Shown here in pieces: positions 34,874 to 43,085 of a stretch of 64,000 nt of DNA. Every line of letters begins with the position of its first letter. Within the stretch, counting starts at the first letter, position 1. The notes beneath the pieces are model-generated. The model worked only from the letters and a program-made list of their open reading frames with translations. It was not told the origin of the DNA and searched no databases. Both the position numbers and the translations under genes were made by a program. Source of the stretch: Desertimonas flava (GTDB lineage Bacteria; Actinomycetota; Acidimicrobiia; Acidimicrobiales; Ilumatobacteraceae); NCBI RefSeq assembly GCF_003426815.1, contig NZ_QKYK01000001.1, positions 124,001-188,000 on the forward strand, given 5' to 3'.

Positions 34874-35746
34874 GTGCAGCAGACCATCAACGGCCTCGCC
34901 GTCGGCAGCATCTACGCCCTGCTCGGCCTGGGTGTGACGCTGATCTGGGGTGTGCTGCACGTGCTCACGTTCACGCACGCCCAGGTGCTCACGTGGGGAG
35001 CGTTCGCAACCCTCGCCGCGCTCAACGCCGACTGGCCGGTGCCCGTGGCGATCCTCGTCGGCATGCTCGCCGCGGGGGCGATCTCGGCAGCCATCGACGC
35101 CGGCGTGCTCGAGGCGCTGCGTCGCCGCGGCGCCTCCGAGCACGCCTTCGTCGTCGCCACGATCGGCGTGGCGGCGATGATGCAGGCGTTGCTCAAGAAG
35201 CGCACCGGGTCGCGGTTCGAGCCCTACCCCCGTGACGGCTTCCCGAAGGGCCCCGTCGAGCTGTTCGGGCAGAACATCCCGAAGCTTCAGATCCTCGTGC
35301 TCGCCGTGTCGCTCGTCGCCATGGTGCTCCTCGCCGCCTGGCTCCGGTACACGAGCTTCGGGCGAGGATTGCGGGCCGTCGCCTACTCCCGAGAGACCGC
35401 CGAGCTGCTCGGGGTCAACGCCCGGTTGGCGTCGGCGACCGCCTACTTCGTCTCGGGAGCGCTCGCTGCCCTCGCCGGTGTGTTCGTCTCGGTCAACACG
35501 GCCCAGGTGTCGTACTCGTCGGGTGACCGGCTGCTGCTCGTCGCCTTCGCCGTCATCGTGCTCGGCGGCATGGGCTCGGTGGCCGGGGCGGTGGTCGGCG
35601 GGCTCGCCCTCGGCGTGATCGAGACGTACGCCACGGTGCACGTGTCGTCGAAGTTCAGCGAGGCCTGTGCCTATCTCGTGATCCTCGTGGTCCTCCTCGT
35701 GCGGCCGTCGGGGCTGTTCGGGGCCAAGGAGGCCGTCCGTGTTTGA
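34874..35746 (+). CDS. Branched-chain-type ABC importer permease, LivH family
   Basis: The 290-residue permease has about eight predicted helices. It begins QQTINGLAVGSIYALLGLG, the LivH signature, and ends with FGAKEAVRV. GTG 34874 has GGAGA ribosome site. It overlaps the LivM gene by eight bases. It forms the membrane channel with LivM. Confidence 0.93.
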   Translation: MQQTINGLAVGSIYALLGLGVTLIWGVLHVLTFTHAQVLTWGAFATLAALNADWPVPVAILVGMLAAGAISAAIDAGVLEALRRRGASEHAFVVATIGVAAMMQALLKKRTGSRFEPYPRDGFPKGPVELFGQNIPKLQILVLAVSLVAMVLLAAWLRYTSFGRGLRAVAYSRETAELLGVNARLASATAYFVSGALAALAGVFVSVNTAQVSYSSGDRLLLVAFAVIVLGGMGSVAGAVVGGLALGVIETYATVHVSSKFSEACAYLVILVVLLVRPSGLFGAKEAVRV

Positions 35747-36638
35747 CTGGCTCTCGTCGTACCACCAGTTCCTGGTCGACGTCACGCTGATCGACATCCT
35801 CCTCGTGTTGTCGGTGGTGATCCTGTTCCAGTGCGGCCTGTTCTCGATGGCGACCGCGGGGTTCGCCGCCATCGGGGCGTACACGTCGGCACTCCTCGTC
35901 ACCGACGCGGGGTGGCCGACCGCGCTGGGGATCCCGGCCGCGGCCGTGTCGGGCGCCGTGCTGGCCACCCTGTTCGGGCTGCCGGTGCTGCGCCTGCGGG
36001 GCATCTACCTCGCCCTCGGCAGCCTCGCCCTCGCTCAGGTGATCGTGCTCGGCATCGCCAACGTCGACTTCACCAACGGCGTGTTCGGCATCTCCAACAT
36101 CCCCCAGGACATCGGCACGGAATGGCTCGTCGCCATCGTGCTGGTGGTGCTGATCGTGCTCGAGATCGTCCACCGGTCCCACGTGGGCCGGGCGATGCAG
36201 GCGATCCGTCTCGACGAGCGAACGGCGTCGGGGCTGGGCGTGAACATCTTCGCCTACCGCACCGGGGTGTTCGCCGCGAGCGGCGCCCTGGCCGGGCTCG
36301 CCGGGGCGCTCGAGGCCCATCGCACCACGGTGATCAGTCCCGACCAGTACAACTTCCCGCTCCTCGTGATGGTCTTCACCTACGCCCTCGTCGGCGGGGT
36401 CGGCCACTGGATCGGCGCCGTCGTCGCCACGGTCGCCTTCCGGGTGATCGAGGAGAACCTCGAGTTCGCCGGCTCGGACTGGGAGTCGTTCATCTACGGC
36501 GGGATCCTCGTGGTGACGATGATCCTGGCCCCCGGTGGACTGGCGAGCCGGGCGACCTGGCGCCCGCTGCAACGCCGGCTCGGCCCGCTTCGCACGCGTC
36601 GGGATGCCGCCGCCCCGAGCACGGCGGCGACACCGTGA
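35739..36638 (+). CDS. Branched-chain-type ABC importer permease, LivM family
   Basis: The 299-residue permease has about nine helices and the LivM-type segments VILFQCGLFSMATAGFAAIG, LPVLRLRGIYLALGSLALAQ and AYRTGVFAASGALAGLAGAL. GTG start overlaps livH; its stop overlaps the LivG start (GTGA). The C-terminus is basic and low-complexity. Confidence 0.93.
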   Translation: MFDWLSSYHQFLVDVTLIDILLVLSVVILFQCGLFSMATAGFAAIGAYTSALLVTDAGWPTALGIPAAAVSGAVLATLFGLPVLRLRGIYLALGSLALAQVIVLGIANVDFTNGVFGISNIPQDIGTEWLVAIVLVVLIVLEIVHRSHVGRAMQAIRLDERTASGLGVNIFAYRTGVFAASGALAGLAGALEAHRTTVISPDQYNFPLLVMVFTYALVGGVGHWIGAVVATVAFRVIEENLEFAGSDWESFIYGGILVVTMILAPGGLASRATWRPLQRRLGPLRTRRDAAAPSTAATP

Positions 36639-37444
36639 ATGCCCAACTCGAAGGGCCGTTCGGCGCCGGAGCGGCGCGGGCCGGGGGTGCGTTGCTGCAG
36701 CTCGAGGGCGTCGGCAAGGCGTTCGGCGCCGTGCGTGCCGTCGACGGCGTCACGCTGTCGGCCGAGCGGCAGGAGGTGCTGGGACTGATCGGACCGAACG
36801 GGGCCGGCAAGACGACGGTGGTCAATCTCATCTCCGCCTACTTCTCGCCGTCGGAGGGCCGGATCACGTTCGCCGGCGCATCCGTCGACGGGCTGCGGCC
36901 CCATCAGTTGGCGGCACGCGGCATCGCCCGCACGTATCAGAACCTGCGCCTGTTCGACGAGTCCACGGTGCTCGACAACGTGCTGATCGGCCGCCATCTC
37001 GCGTTCGGCAAGCAGCCGCGGCGCTCGGTGCTCTGGCCCGGGGCGCAACGGCGCGAGCGGGCGGCGGCCGCGGCGTTGATCGAGCGGCTCGGCCTGGGCG
37101 ATCTCGCCGGCGAGCGCGTGTCGGAGCTGTCCTACGGGGTCCGTCGTCGGGTCGAGATCGCCAGGGCGCTGGCCATCGAGCCGTCGTTGCTCCTGCTTGA
37201 CGAGCCGACGGCCGGCATGACCCGCACCGAGTCCGACGAGATCGGGCGCCTGGTCGGCGAGCTCCGCGACGACGGGATGACGGTGCTGCTCGTCGACCAC
37301 AACGTGCGGCTCGTGTCGGAGGTGTGTGACCGCGTCGCCGTGCTCGACTGGGGGCGGCTCGTGACGATCGACGCTCCCGATGCGGTGTGGTCGGACGAGC
37401 GGGTGCGCGACGCCTACCTCGGCACCCGGCAGGGCGGATCGTGA
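36635..37444 (+). CDS. Branched-chain-type ABC importer ATPase, LivG family
   Basis: The 269-residue ATPase has Walker A GPNGAGKT, a signature LSYGVRRRVEIARAL in place of the common LSYGQQR, Walker B LLLLDEPTAGM and the switch His in LLVDHNVRLV. After a 20-residue N-terminal extension it starts LQLEGVGKAFGAVRAVDG. It overlaps the LivF start by four bases. Confidence 0.93.
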   Translation: MNAQLEGPFGAGAARAGGALLQLEGVGKAFGAVRAVDGVTLSAERQEVLGLIGPNGAGKTTVVNLISAYFSPSEGRITFAGASVDGLRPHQLAARGIARTYQNLRLFDESTVLDNVLIGRHLAFGKQPRRSVLWPGAQRRERAAAAALIERLGLGDLAGERVSELSYGVRRRVEIARALAIEPSLLLLDEPTAGMTRTESDEIGRLVGELRDDGMTVLLVDHNVRLVSEVCDRVAVLDWGRLVTIDAPDAVWSDERVRDAYLGTRQGGS

Positions 37445-38142
37445 CGGGCAGCCTCGACGTCCGCGACCTGACCGTGCGCTACGGCGCGGTGACCGCGGTG
37501 CGCGACGTCCACCTCGAGGTCGCCGCCGGCGAAGCCGTCGCCGTGCTCGGTCCGAACGGCGCGGGCAAGACCACGCTGCTCCGAACGATCTCGGGGCTGC
37601 TGCGACCGGCCGCCGGCTCGATCACGCTGTCGGGCCGGGACATCACCGGCCGGCCGGCGTACCGCATCGCCCGCGCCGGCTTCGTCCACGCTCCCGAAGG
37701 GCGCTCGATGATCGCTCCCCTGACCGTGGGTGAGAACCTCCGTCTCGGTGGCCGGGGCCGGCCACGGGCCGAGGTCGCCGCGGACATCGAGCGCATGGTC
37801 GATCTGTTCCCGTCGCTCGGTCGCCGCATCACGACGAAGTCCGGCCTGCTGTCGGGCGGCGAGCAACAGATGGTCGCCATCGCGAGGGCGCTGATGGCCC
37901 GTCCGGTCGTCCTGGCGATCGACGAACCGTCGATGGGGCTCGCTCCGGTCGTGGTCGACTCGGTGCTCGACGCCCTGCGCCGCGTGGTCGAGTCGGGGAC
38001 ATCGCTCTTGCTCGCCGAGCAGAACGCCCGGCTCGCCCTGGACGTCGCGGACCGGGCATATGTCCTGCTCAACGGCGAGGTCGTGCGGACGGGGCGCAGC
38101 GACGAGCTCGGCGACGAGCTGATCGAGTCCTACCTCACCTGA
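37441..38142 (+). CDS. Branched-chain-type ABC importer ATPase, LivF family
   Basis: The 233-residue ATPase has Walker A GPNGAGKT, signature LSGGEQQMVAIARAL, Walker B VLAIDEPSMGLAP and LLAEQNARLAL. LivF-type HAPEGRSMIAPLTVGENL is present. It is the last gene of the importer operon and is followed by a strong hairpin at 38185-38223. Confidence 0.94.
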   Translation: MTGSLDVRDLTVRYGAVTAVRDVHLEVAAGEAVAVLGPNGAGKTTLLRTISGLLRPAAGSITLSGRDITGRPAYRIARAGFVHAPEGRSMIAPLTVGENLRLGGRGRPRAEVAADIERMVDLFPSLGRRITTKSGLLSGGEQQMVAIARALMARPVVLAIDEPSMGLAPVVVDSVLDALRRVVESGTSLLLAEQNARLALDVADRAYVLLNGEVVRTGRSDELGDELIESYLT

Positions 38143-38184
38143 CGCGGGCGGCATGTCCCGGCACGCCTGCTTGGGACCTGATTC

Positions 38185-38223
38185 CGTCCGCGCTGCGGTC
38201 CGCAGCGGACCGCTGTGCGGACG
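38185..38223. terminator. Long hairpin after the importer operon
   Basis: A 19-base stem with one T:T mismatch and one G:U pair closes on a single A (38204); the inner arms are GCGGTCCGC and its complement. It lies 43 bases after the LivF stop. Confidence 0.75.
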
Positions 38224-38289
38224 AATGCGGCCGTGCCCGATGAGAGAGGGGCCGGCGGACGCGTTCCGACACCCGGTCGCGGAAGAAAG

Positions 38290-38310
38290 CTTGAGTCGTC
38301 GTCGATCAAG
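38290..38310 (+). promoter_or_regulatory. HAIR-like element (HspR operator) upstream of lon
   Basis: CTTGAGT-N7-GATCAAG matches the HspR inverted repeat CTTGAGT-N7-ACTCAAG fully in the left half and at five of seven positions in the right half, with the exact seven-base gap. HspR is an established repressor of lon in Streptomyces. The site is 32 bases before the lon ATG. Confidence 0.7.
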
Positions 38311-38341
38311 TTTTCCAAGTAACGCCGTACCATGTCCACCT

Positions 38342-40789
38342 ATGAGTGACGTGACCGTCTCCACCGTTCGCCTTCCTGTCGCCACCATCCCCGCCGCCGT
38401 CCTGCCCGGCGCCGTCGTCACGCTGATGCTCGGCAGCGACGAGCTGCGCGCCTCCGTCGCCGCCGCCCGGGCCGAATCCGAGCGGCGGATCCTGCTCCGC
38501 GTCGCCACCGAGGGGTCGGCCGGCGCCGGCGAGCTGGCCGTCATCGCCCAGGTCCCCGACGTCGGATCGCTCCCCACGGGCGATCCGGCCGCAGTGGTCA
38601 GCGTCGACGGCCGGGCCCGCATCGTGGCGGTCCACCCGAGCGAGCGGGGCGGCGACTGGGCCGAGGCCGAGCTGGTCATCGACCCCCGCCCGACGCCCCG
38701 GGTCGAGGCACTCGGCCGGGAACTGCGCGGCGTGTTGAACGTGGTCGCCGAGTTGCGGCGTTCCCGTCGCCTCCCCGAGCTGATGCGGACGGTCGCCGAC
38801 CCCGGCGCGCTCGCCGACGCCGTGGCCACCTGGGCCGAGTTCGGCGAGGCTGACCGGGCCGCCGTACTCGCCGCCGTCGACGTGGCCGACCGCGTGCAGA
38901 TCCTCCTCGACTGGGCCCGCAACCACCTGGCCGAGCTGCAGGTGGCGCAGTCGATCCGCAACGACGTCAGCGAGGGCGTCGACAAGCAGCAGCGGGAGTA
39001 CCTGCTACGCCAGCAGCTGGAGGCGATTCGCAAGGAGCTCGGTGAGGGCGACGACAACGTCGTGTCGGAGTACCGCGATCGACTCGCCGAGCTCGGCGCG
39101 CCCGAAACGGCGTACAACGCCATCGCCAAGGAGATCGACCGCCTCGAGCGCACCAGCTCCCAGTCGCCCGAGCACGGCTGGATCCGCACCTGGCTCGACC
39201 GGGTCTTCGAGCTGCCGTGGGGCCAGCGCAGCGAGGACAACCTCGATCTCGCCGCCGTGCGCGAGGTCCTCGACGCCGATCACTACGGACTCGGCGACGT
39301 GAAGGACCGGATCGTCGAGTACATGGCGGTGCGCAAGCTCCGCGCCGAGCGCGACGACGCCGACACCGACACCAGTGACGATCAGCCGACCGTCGCGCCA
39401 GAGAGTCGCGATGGCCAGCCGACCGTCGCGCCAGAGAGCCGCGATGATCAGCCGACCGTTGCGGCGAGGAGCCGCAACAAGCAGAAGAGCCGCAACAATC
39501 AGCAAGGCGCGATCATCACGCTCGTCGGCCCGCCCGGGGTGGGCAAGACCAGCCTCGGCGAGTCGATCGCCAGGGCGATGGGACGGTCGTTCGTCCGCGT
39601 GGCCCTCGGCGGCGTCCGCGACGAGGCGGAGATCCGCGGGCACCGGCGTACGTACGTCGGCTCCCAGCCGGGCCGCATCGCCAAGGCGATGACCGAGGCC
39701 GGCACGTCCAATCCGGTGATCCTGCTCGACGAGGTCGACAAGCTGTCGGCGGGCGGCTGGTCGGGTGATCCGACGGCGGCCCTCCTCGAGGTGCTCGATC
39801 CGGCGCAGAACCACACGTTCCGCGACCACTACCTCGAGCTCGATCTCGACCTGTCAGACGTCGTGTTCATCGCCACGGCGAACGTCCTCGACACCGTTCC
39901 CGCCCCGTTGCTCGACCGCATGGACGTCGTGCGCCTGGACGGGTACACCGACGACGAGAAGGTGTTCATCGCCCGCCGCTACCTGCTGCCGCGGCAGCTC
40001 GACCGGGCCGGCGTGCGGGCCGAGGAGCTGACCGTCGACGACGACACCATCCGGGCCGTCATCCGCAACTACACCCGGGAGGCCGGCGTGCGGTCGCTGG
40101 AGCGTGAGCTCGGCAAGCTGGCCCGCAAGGTTGCGGCCCGCATCGCCACCGGCGATCCCGTCGGCGATGTCAGTGCGCCCTCTCTGTCGACGTGGCTCGG
40201 GCGGGCCAAGGTGGACGACGAGGTCCCCCAGCGCACCGAGTTGCCCGGCGTGGCCACCGGTCTCGCCGTCACGGGAGCGGGTGGCGACGTGCTGTTCATC
40301 GAGACCACGGCGTTCCCCACCGGCGCCGACGCCGAGCCCGGGCTCACCCTCACCGGCCAACTCGGCGACGTGATGAAGGAGTCGGCGCAGATCGCCCTCA
40401 ACTACGTGCGATCACACGCTGACGAACTCGGTATCGATCCCGACACGATCCGGCGCCGTTTCCACGTGCACGTGCCCGCCGGTGCGGTGCCCAAGGACGG
40501 ACCGTCCGCGGGTGTCACGATGACCACGGCCCTCGTCAGTCTGCTTCGCGGTCGGCCGGTGAAGCCGACCGTGGGGATGACCGGCGAGATCACGTTGCAG
40601 GGCGCGGTGCTGCCCATCGGCGGGGTGAAGCAGAAGGTGCTCGCCGCGCACCGGGCCGGGCTCACCGAGGTGGTCCTGCCCAAGCGCAACGGTCCCGACC
40701 TCGACGACGTGCCCGAGCGGGTGCGCGACGAGATGACCTTCCACCTGGCCGAGACCTACGCCGACGTGGCCGCCGCAGCGTTCGCCTGA
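38342..40789 (+). CDS. lon: ATP-dependent protease Lon
   Basis: The 815-residue protease and AAA+ unfoldase degrades damaged cytosolic proteins. Its LON substrate-binding domain occupies the first 190 or so residues, followed by a helical segment with RNDVSEGVDKQQREYLLRQQ. Walker A is GPPGVGKT, the pore region VALGGVRDEAEIRGHRRTYVG, and Walker B PVILLDEVDKL. The proteolytic dyad is Ser722 (PKDGPSAG) and Lys765 (GGVKQK). A three-copy, 11-residue repeat insert (about residues 347-380) precedes Walker A and is not seen in typical Lon. The start codon is the first ATG giving MSDVTVSTVRLPV. Confidence 0.97.
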   Translation: MSDVTVSTVRLPVATIPAAVLPGAVVTLMLGSDELRASVAAARAESERRILLRVATEGSAGAGELAVIAQVPDVGSLPTGDPAAVVSVDGRARIVAVHPSERGGDWAEAELVIDPRPTPRVEALGRELRGVLNVVAELRRSRRLPELMRTVADPGALADAVATWAEFGEADRAAVLAAVDVADRVQILLDWARNHLAELQVAQSIRNDVSEGVDKQQREYLLRQQLEAIRKELGEGDDNVVSEYRDRLAELGAPETAYNAIAKEIDRLERTSSQSPEHGWIRTWLDRVFELPWGQRSEDNLDLAAVREVLDADHYGLGDVKDRIVEYMAVRKLRAERDDADTDTSDDQPTVAPESRDGQPTVAPESRDDQPTVAARSRNKQKSRNNQQGAIITLVGPPGVGKTSLGESIARAMGRSFVRVALGGVRDEAEIRGHRRTYVGSQPGRIAKAMTEAGTSNPVILLDEVDKLSAGGWSGDPTAALLEVLDPAQNHTFRDHYLELDLDLSDVVFIATANVLDTVPAPLLDRMDVVRLDGYTDDEKVFIARRYLLPRQLDRAGVRAEELTVDDDTIRAVIRNYTREAGVRSLERELGKLARKVAARIATGDPVGDVSAPSLSTWLGRAKVDDEVPQRTELPGVATGLAVTGAGGDVLFIETTAFPTGADAEPGLTLTGQLGDVMKESAQIALNYVRSHADELGIDPDTIRRRFHVHVPAGAVPKDGPSAGVTMTTALVSLLRGRPVKPTVGMTGEITLQGAVLPIGGVKQKVLAAHRAGLTEVVLPKRNGPDLDDVPERVRDEMTFHLAETYADVAAAAFA
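39380..39481 (+). repeat. 33-bp tandem repeats inside lon
   Basis: Three 33-base in-frame units begin at 39383, 39416 and 39449, coding QPTVAPESRDG, QPTVAPESRDD and QPTVAARSRNK. The first two are nearly identical at DNA level; the third is diverged. They lie in the linker just before the AAA+ core. Confidence 0.85.
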
Positions 40790-40826
40790 ACCCCCCGGAT
40801 CGTCCATCGGGACGGTCGGACCGCCC

Positions 40827-40864
40827 GTGTCGGTTGCGGCCTCCGCCGATGCCACAACCGACAC
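40827..40864. terminator. Probable lon terminator
   Basis: Ten-base perfect arms GTGTCGGTTG and reverse complement, 37 bases beyond the lon stop, extended by three more pairs after one mismatch. Confidence 0.65.
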
Positions 40865-40902
40865 GATGCAGTCGAGTCCCGTGTCCGCCGTCACGGTGCC
40901 AG

Positions 40903-40932
40903 GAATCGTCGGTGTGGGCGCGCCGACGATTC
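40903..40932. terminator. Second hairpin beyond lon
   Basis: Ten-base arms GAATCGTCGG and reverse complement with a 10-base loop, possibly a backup terminator for convergent transcription. Confidence 0.55.
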
Positions 40933-41088
40933 ACTCGTACGGTCACCGTACCATCACCGACAGGCATCGACAAGCGAACAGTCGTTAGGTCTTGATCACC
41001 CTTTTGGGTGATTACGCTGCATTTGTGCTCGCAAAACTTGCGTCACTGAAGACGAACGACCGATAGGGAAGCGTCCCGGCACCTCGAC

Positions 41089-41346
41089 TCAGCGCTGGCG
41101 CGAGCGGAACGCCGACATCGCCGCCGTCACGATGAGGGCGCCGACGATCGACCCGATGACCCCGCTCGGGCGGAAGCGGATGCCGTCGCCGGCGATGAGG
41201 CTGATGAGGAGGCCGCCGACGAGCGATCCGCCGAGGCCGGCGATCAGGGCCGTGGCCCAATCGATGTTCGTCGAACCGCGGGCGAGGATGATCTGGGCGC
41301 CGGCGCCGATGACGAGGCCGAAGAGAAGGATCCCGAGCAACAACAT
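41089..41346 (-). CDS. GlsB/YeaQ/YmgE-family stress membrane protein
   Basis: An 85-residue protein with three hydrophobic helices and the family pattern MLLLGILLFGLVIGAGAQII, AGLGGSLVGGLL and GVIGSIVGALIV. These transglycosylase-associated small membrane proteins rise under acid or envelope stress; the molecular role is unknown. It follows the next-upstream membrane-protein gene after six bases. Confidence 0.85.
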   Translation of the reverse strand: MLLLGILLFGLVIGAGAQIILARGSTNIDWATALIAGLGGSLVGGLLISLIAGDGIRFRPSGVIGSIVGALIVTAAMSAFRSRQR

Positions 41347-41352
41347 CGGCGA

Positions 41353-41778
41353 TCAGCCCCAGGTCCGCACGTTCGACGCGGCGTTCGGAGGTGGTGGCTT
41401 CCTGGCGTACTTCGTCTTGCGCAGGAGCAGCCAGGGAAGGAACAGCCCGCCGACCAGTGACGCCGCCCAGACGATGACGGTGGCCAGCACCCACGTGAGC
41501 GCGCCGCGGATCGAGAGGCTGTCGGAGACGATCACCGTCACCACCAGACCCACGACGGTGGCGAGCAGCGCCGAGCTGCCTCCGAGGGCGCTGGCGTGCT
41601 TGATCGCCAGTTTCGTGATCATCGGGCGGACGAGGATCAGGACGCCGGTGAAGACGAGGACGGCGATGATGAAGCCGCTCGCTCCGAGCGCCATGTCGTC
41701 GAGCAGGGCGGCGGCGACGATCAACCCGACCGCGTTGGCGAGTATCGACAATCCGACGTTGATCAGCATCCGAATCAT
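41353..41778 (-). CDS. Small four-helix membrane protein, phage-holin-family-like
   Basis: A 141-residue protein with four predicted helices: NVGLSILANAVGLIVAAALL, FIIAVLVFTGVLILVRPM, LLATVVGLVVTVIVS and LTWVLATVIVWAASLVGGLF. Its layout resembles DUF-type membrane proteins often annotated as phage-holin family IV, with no phage genes around. The last 15 residues are Pro-rich and basic. It is in an operon with the GlsB-like gene. Confidence 0.7.
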   Translation of the reverse strand: MIRMLINVGLSILANAVGLIVAAALLDDMALGASGFIIAVLVFTGVLILVRPMITKLAIKHASALGGSSALLATVVGLVVTVIVSDSLSIRGALTWVLATVIVWAASLVGGLFLPWLLLRKTKYARKPPPPNAASNVRTWG

Positions 41779-41911
41779 GCGGCTCTCCTACCCAGGCGCA
41801 CGTGTGGACGTCGGTGCGCTACCGATACACAACAGTGTCGCCGAGGCCGACGGCACCACCCTGATCGGGTGAACGCGTGACGGCGCACCTCGCCCGGTCC
41901 GGTGAGGGACA

Positions 41912-42643
41912 ATGTCGGCCATGGCCGGCCTCAACGCGATCGACCGGGCGTCGGACTCGGTCTACGTCGAGCGCGTGTGGCGTTCCGACGGCGCCGAGCC
42001 GAGTCACATGCTGTCGGTCGCCAACTCCAACTGGGAGCTGGTGATCTCGCGCGTTCGCGGCCGGGTCGACGTAGCGATCCGTGGACCCGAGACGCGCACC
42101 ACGCTCGTGCCGATCCCCGAGGTGGACTGGGCGCTCGGCATCGTGTTCTCGCACGGCACGGAGATGCCGCACCTGCCGGTCCCGCGACTGGTCGACTCGG
42201 CGGTCGGCGCGGACACGGCGGCAGGACGCGTCTCGCTCGCCGGGGACGCGTGGGAGCTGCCGGGCTACGAGTCGGCGGAGGACTTCGTCCGCCAACTCGC
42301 CCGCGCCGGACTGCTGAGGCGTGACCAGCTCGTCTCGGAAGCTGCGGCCGGGGCCGACGACCACGGCCTGTCGGCGCGATCGGTGCAGCGCCGGGTGGTC
42401 GGCGCAACCGGGCTCACGCTCGGTGCGATCCGTCAGATCGAGCGAGCTCGCCACGCGGCGACGCTGCTCGCGTCGGGAGCGAGGGCGACCGACGTCGTGC
42501 ATCAGGCGGGGTACTACGACCAACCCCATATGGCGCGCTCCCTCGTCCGGTACATCGGAAGAACGGCGACGGAGATCCAGCGCGCGGCGAGCGACGTGCC
42601 GTTGTCGCTCCTGTACAAGACACCACGCTGGGACGTCACTTGA
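41912..42643 (+). CDS. AraC-family transcriptional regulator
   Basis: The 243-residue regulator has an N-terminal sensing domain (about 1-130) and a C-terminal AraC pair of helix-turn-helix motifs, DDHGLSARSVQRRVVGATGL and ATDVVHQAGYYDQPHMARSL. ATG 41912 follows GAGGGA; ATG 41921 is the alternative. The following VOC gene is 43 bases downstream and may be its target. Confidence 0.85.
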   Translation: MSAMAGLNAIDRASDSVYVERVWRSDGAEPSHMLSVANSNWELVISRVRGRVDVAIRGPETRTTLVPIPEVDWALGIVFSHGTEMPHLPVPRLVDSAVGADTAAGRVSLAGDAWELPGYESAEDFVRQLARAGLLRRDQLVSEAAAGADDHGLSARSVQRRVVGATGLTLGAIRQIERARHAATLLASGARATDVVHQAGYYDQPHMARSLVRYIGRTATEIQRAASDVPLSLLYKTPRWDVT

Positions 42644-42686
42644 CTGGGCGGTGTCCGAACGACGACACCACCCTCAGGAGCTGAAC

Positions 42687-43085
42687 ATGTCCGTCACCCA
42701 CCTCTTCGTCAACCTCCCCGTCGCCGACATCGCCGCCAGCAAGGCGTTCTACGAGGCGCTGGGGTTCTCGCTCAACCCGCAGTTCTCGGACGAGTCGTCG
42801 GCATACGTGGTCCTGTCCGAGACCGCCGCCCTCCAGCTGTCGACGCTCGAGCAGTTCCAGACCTACACCGACCGGCCGCTGCCACGGAGCAGTGGCGTGA
42901 TCAACGCACTCGGCGTCGACTCCCGCGACGAGGTCGATCGGATCGCCGACACGGCCCTGCTGTCGGGCGGCTCGCCGACGAAGGAAGCCACCGACCTCGG
43001 CTGGCTCTACAACCGCGGGTTCGCCGACCCTGATGGACACCACTTCGAGGTGGTGCACGTCGACATGTCAGCGATCCCGGCCTGA
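42687..43085 (+). CDS. VOC-superfamily (glyoxalase-like) protein
   Basis: A 132-residue VOC protein starting MSVTHLFVNLPVADIAASKA after AGGAG. The closing strand DPDGHHFEVVHVDMSAIPA carries His and Glu ligands. It resembles small lactoylglutathione-lyase-related proteins in PhnB/VOC families. Its last 18 bases overlap the end of the convergent DUF1990 gene. Confidence 0.82.
   Translation: MSVTHLFVNLPVADIAASKAFYEALGFSLNPQFSDESSAYVVLSETAALQLSTLEQFQTYTDRPLPRSSGVINALGVDSRDEVDRIADTALLSGGSPTKEATDLGWLYNRGFADPDGHHFEVVHVDMSAIPA

Larger units (their letters stand above)
40790..41088. other. 299-base intergenic region with several hairpins after lon
   Basis: The region lies between converging lon and GlsB-type genes and holds no supported gene. 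Structures: a 10-bp stem at 40827-40864, a 10-bp stem at 40903-40932, a 15-base palindrome at 40937-40951, and a 7-bp stem with TTTT loop at 40995-41012. A half copy of the GGTGCCAGG element is at 40895-40903. Base composition shifts toward AT after 40980. Confidence 0.7.

Noticed and set aside
40937-40951. 15-base palindrome GTACGGT-C-ACCGTAC as an operator
   Set aside because: It lies between two converging gene ends, where no promoter is expected. Recorded only as part of the intergenic region.
41012-41494. 160-residue leftward frame beyond lon
   Set aside because: It overlaps the two membrane-protein genes in another frame and is Arg/His-rich throughout.
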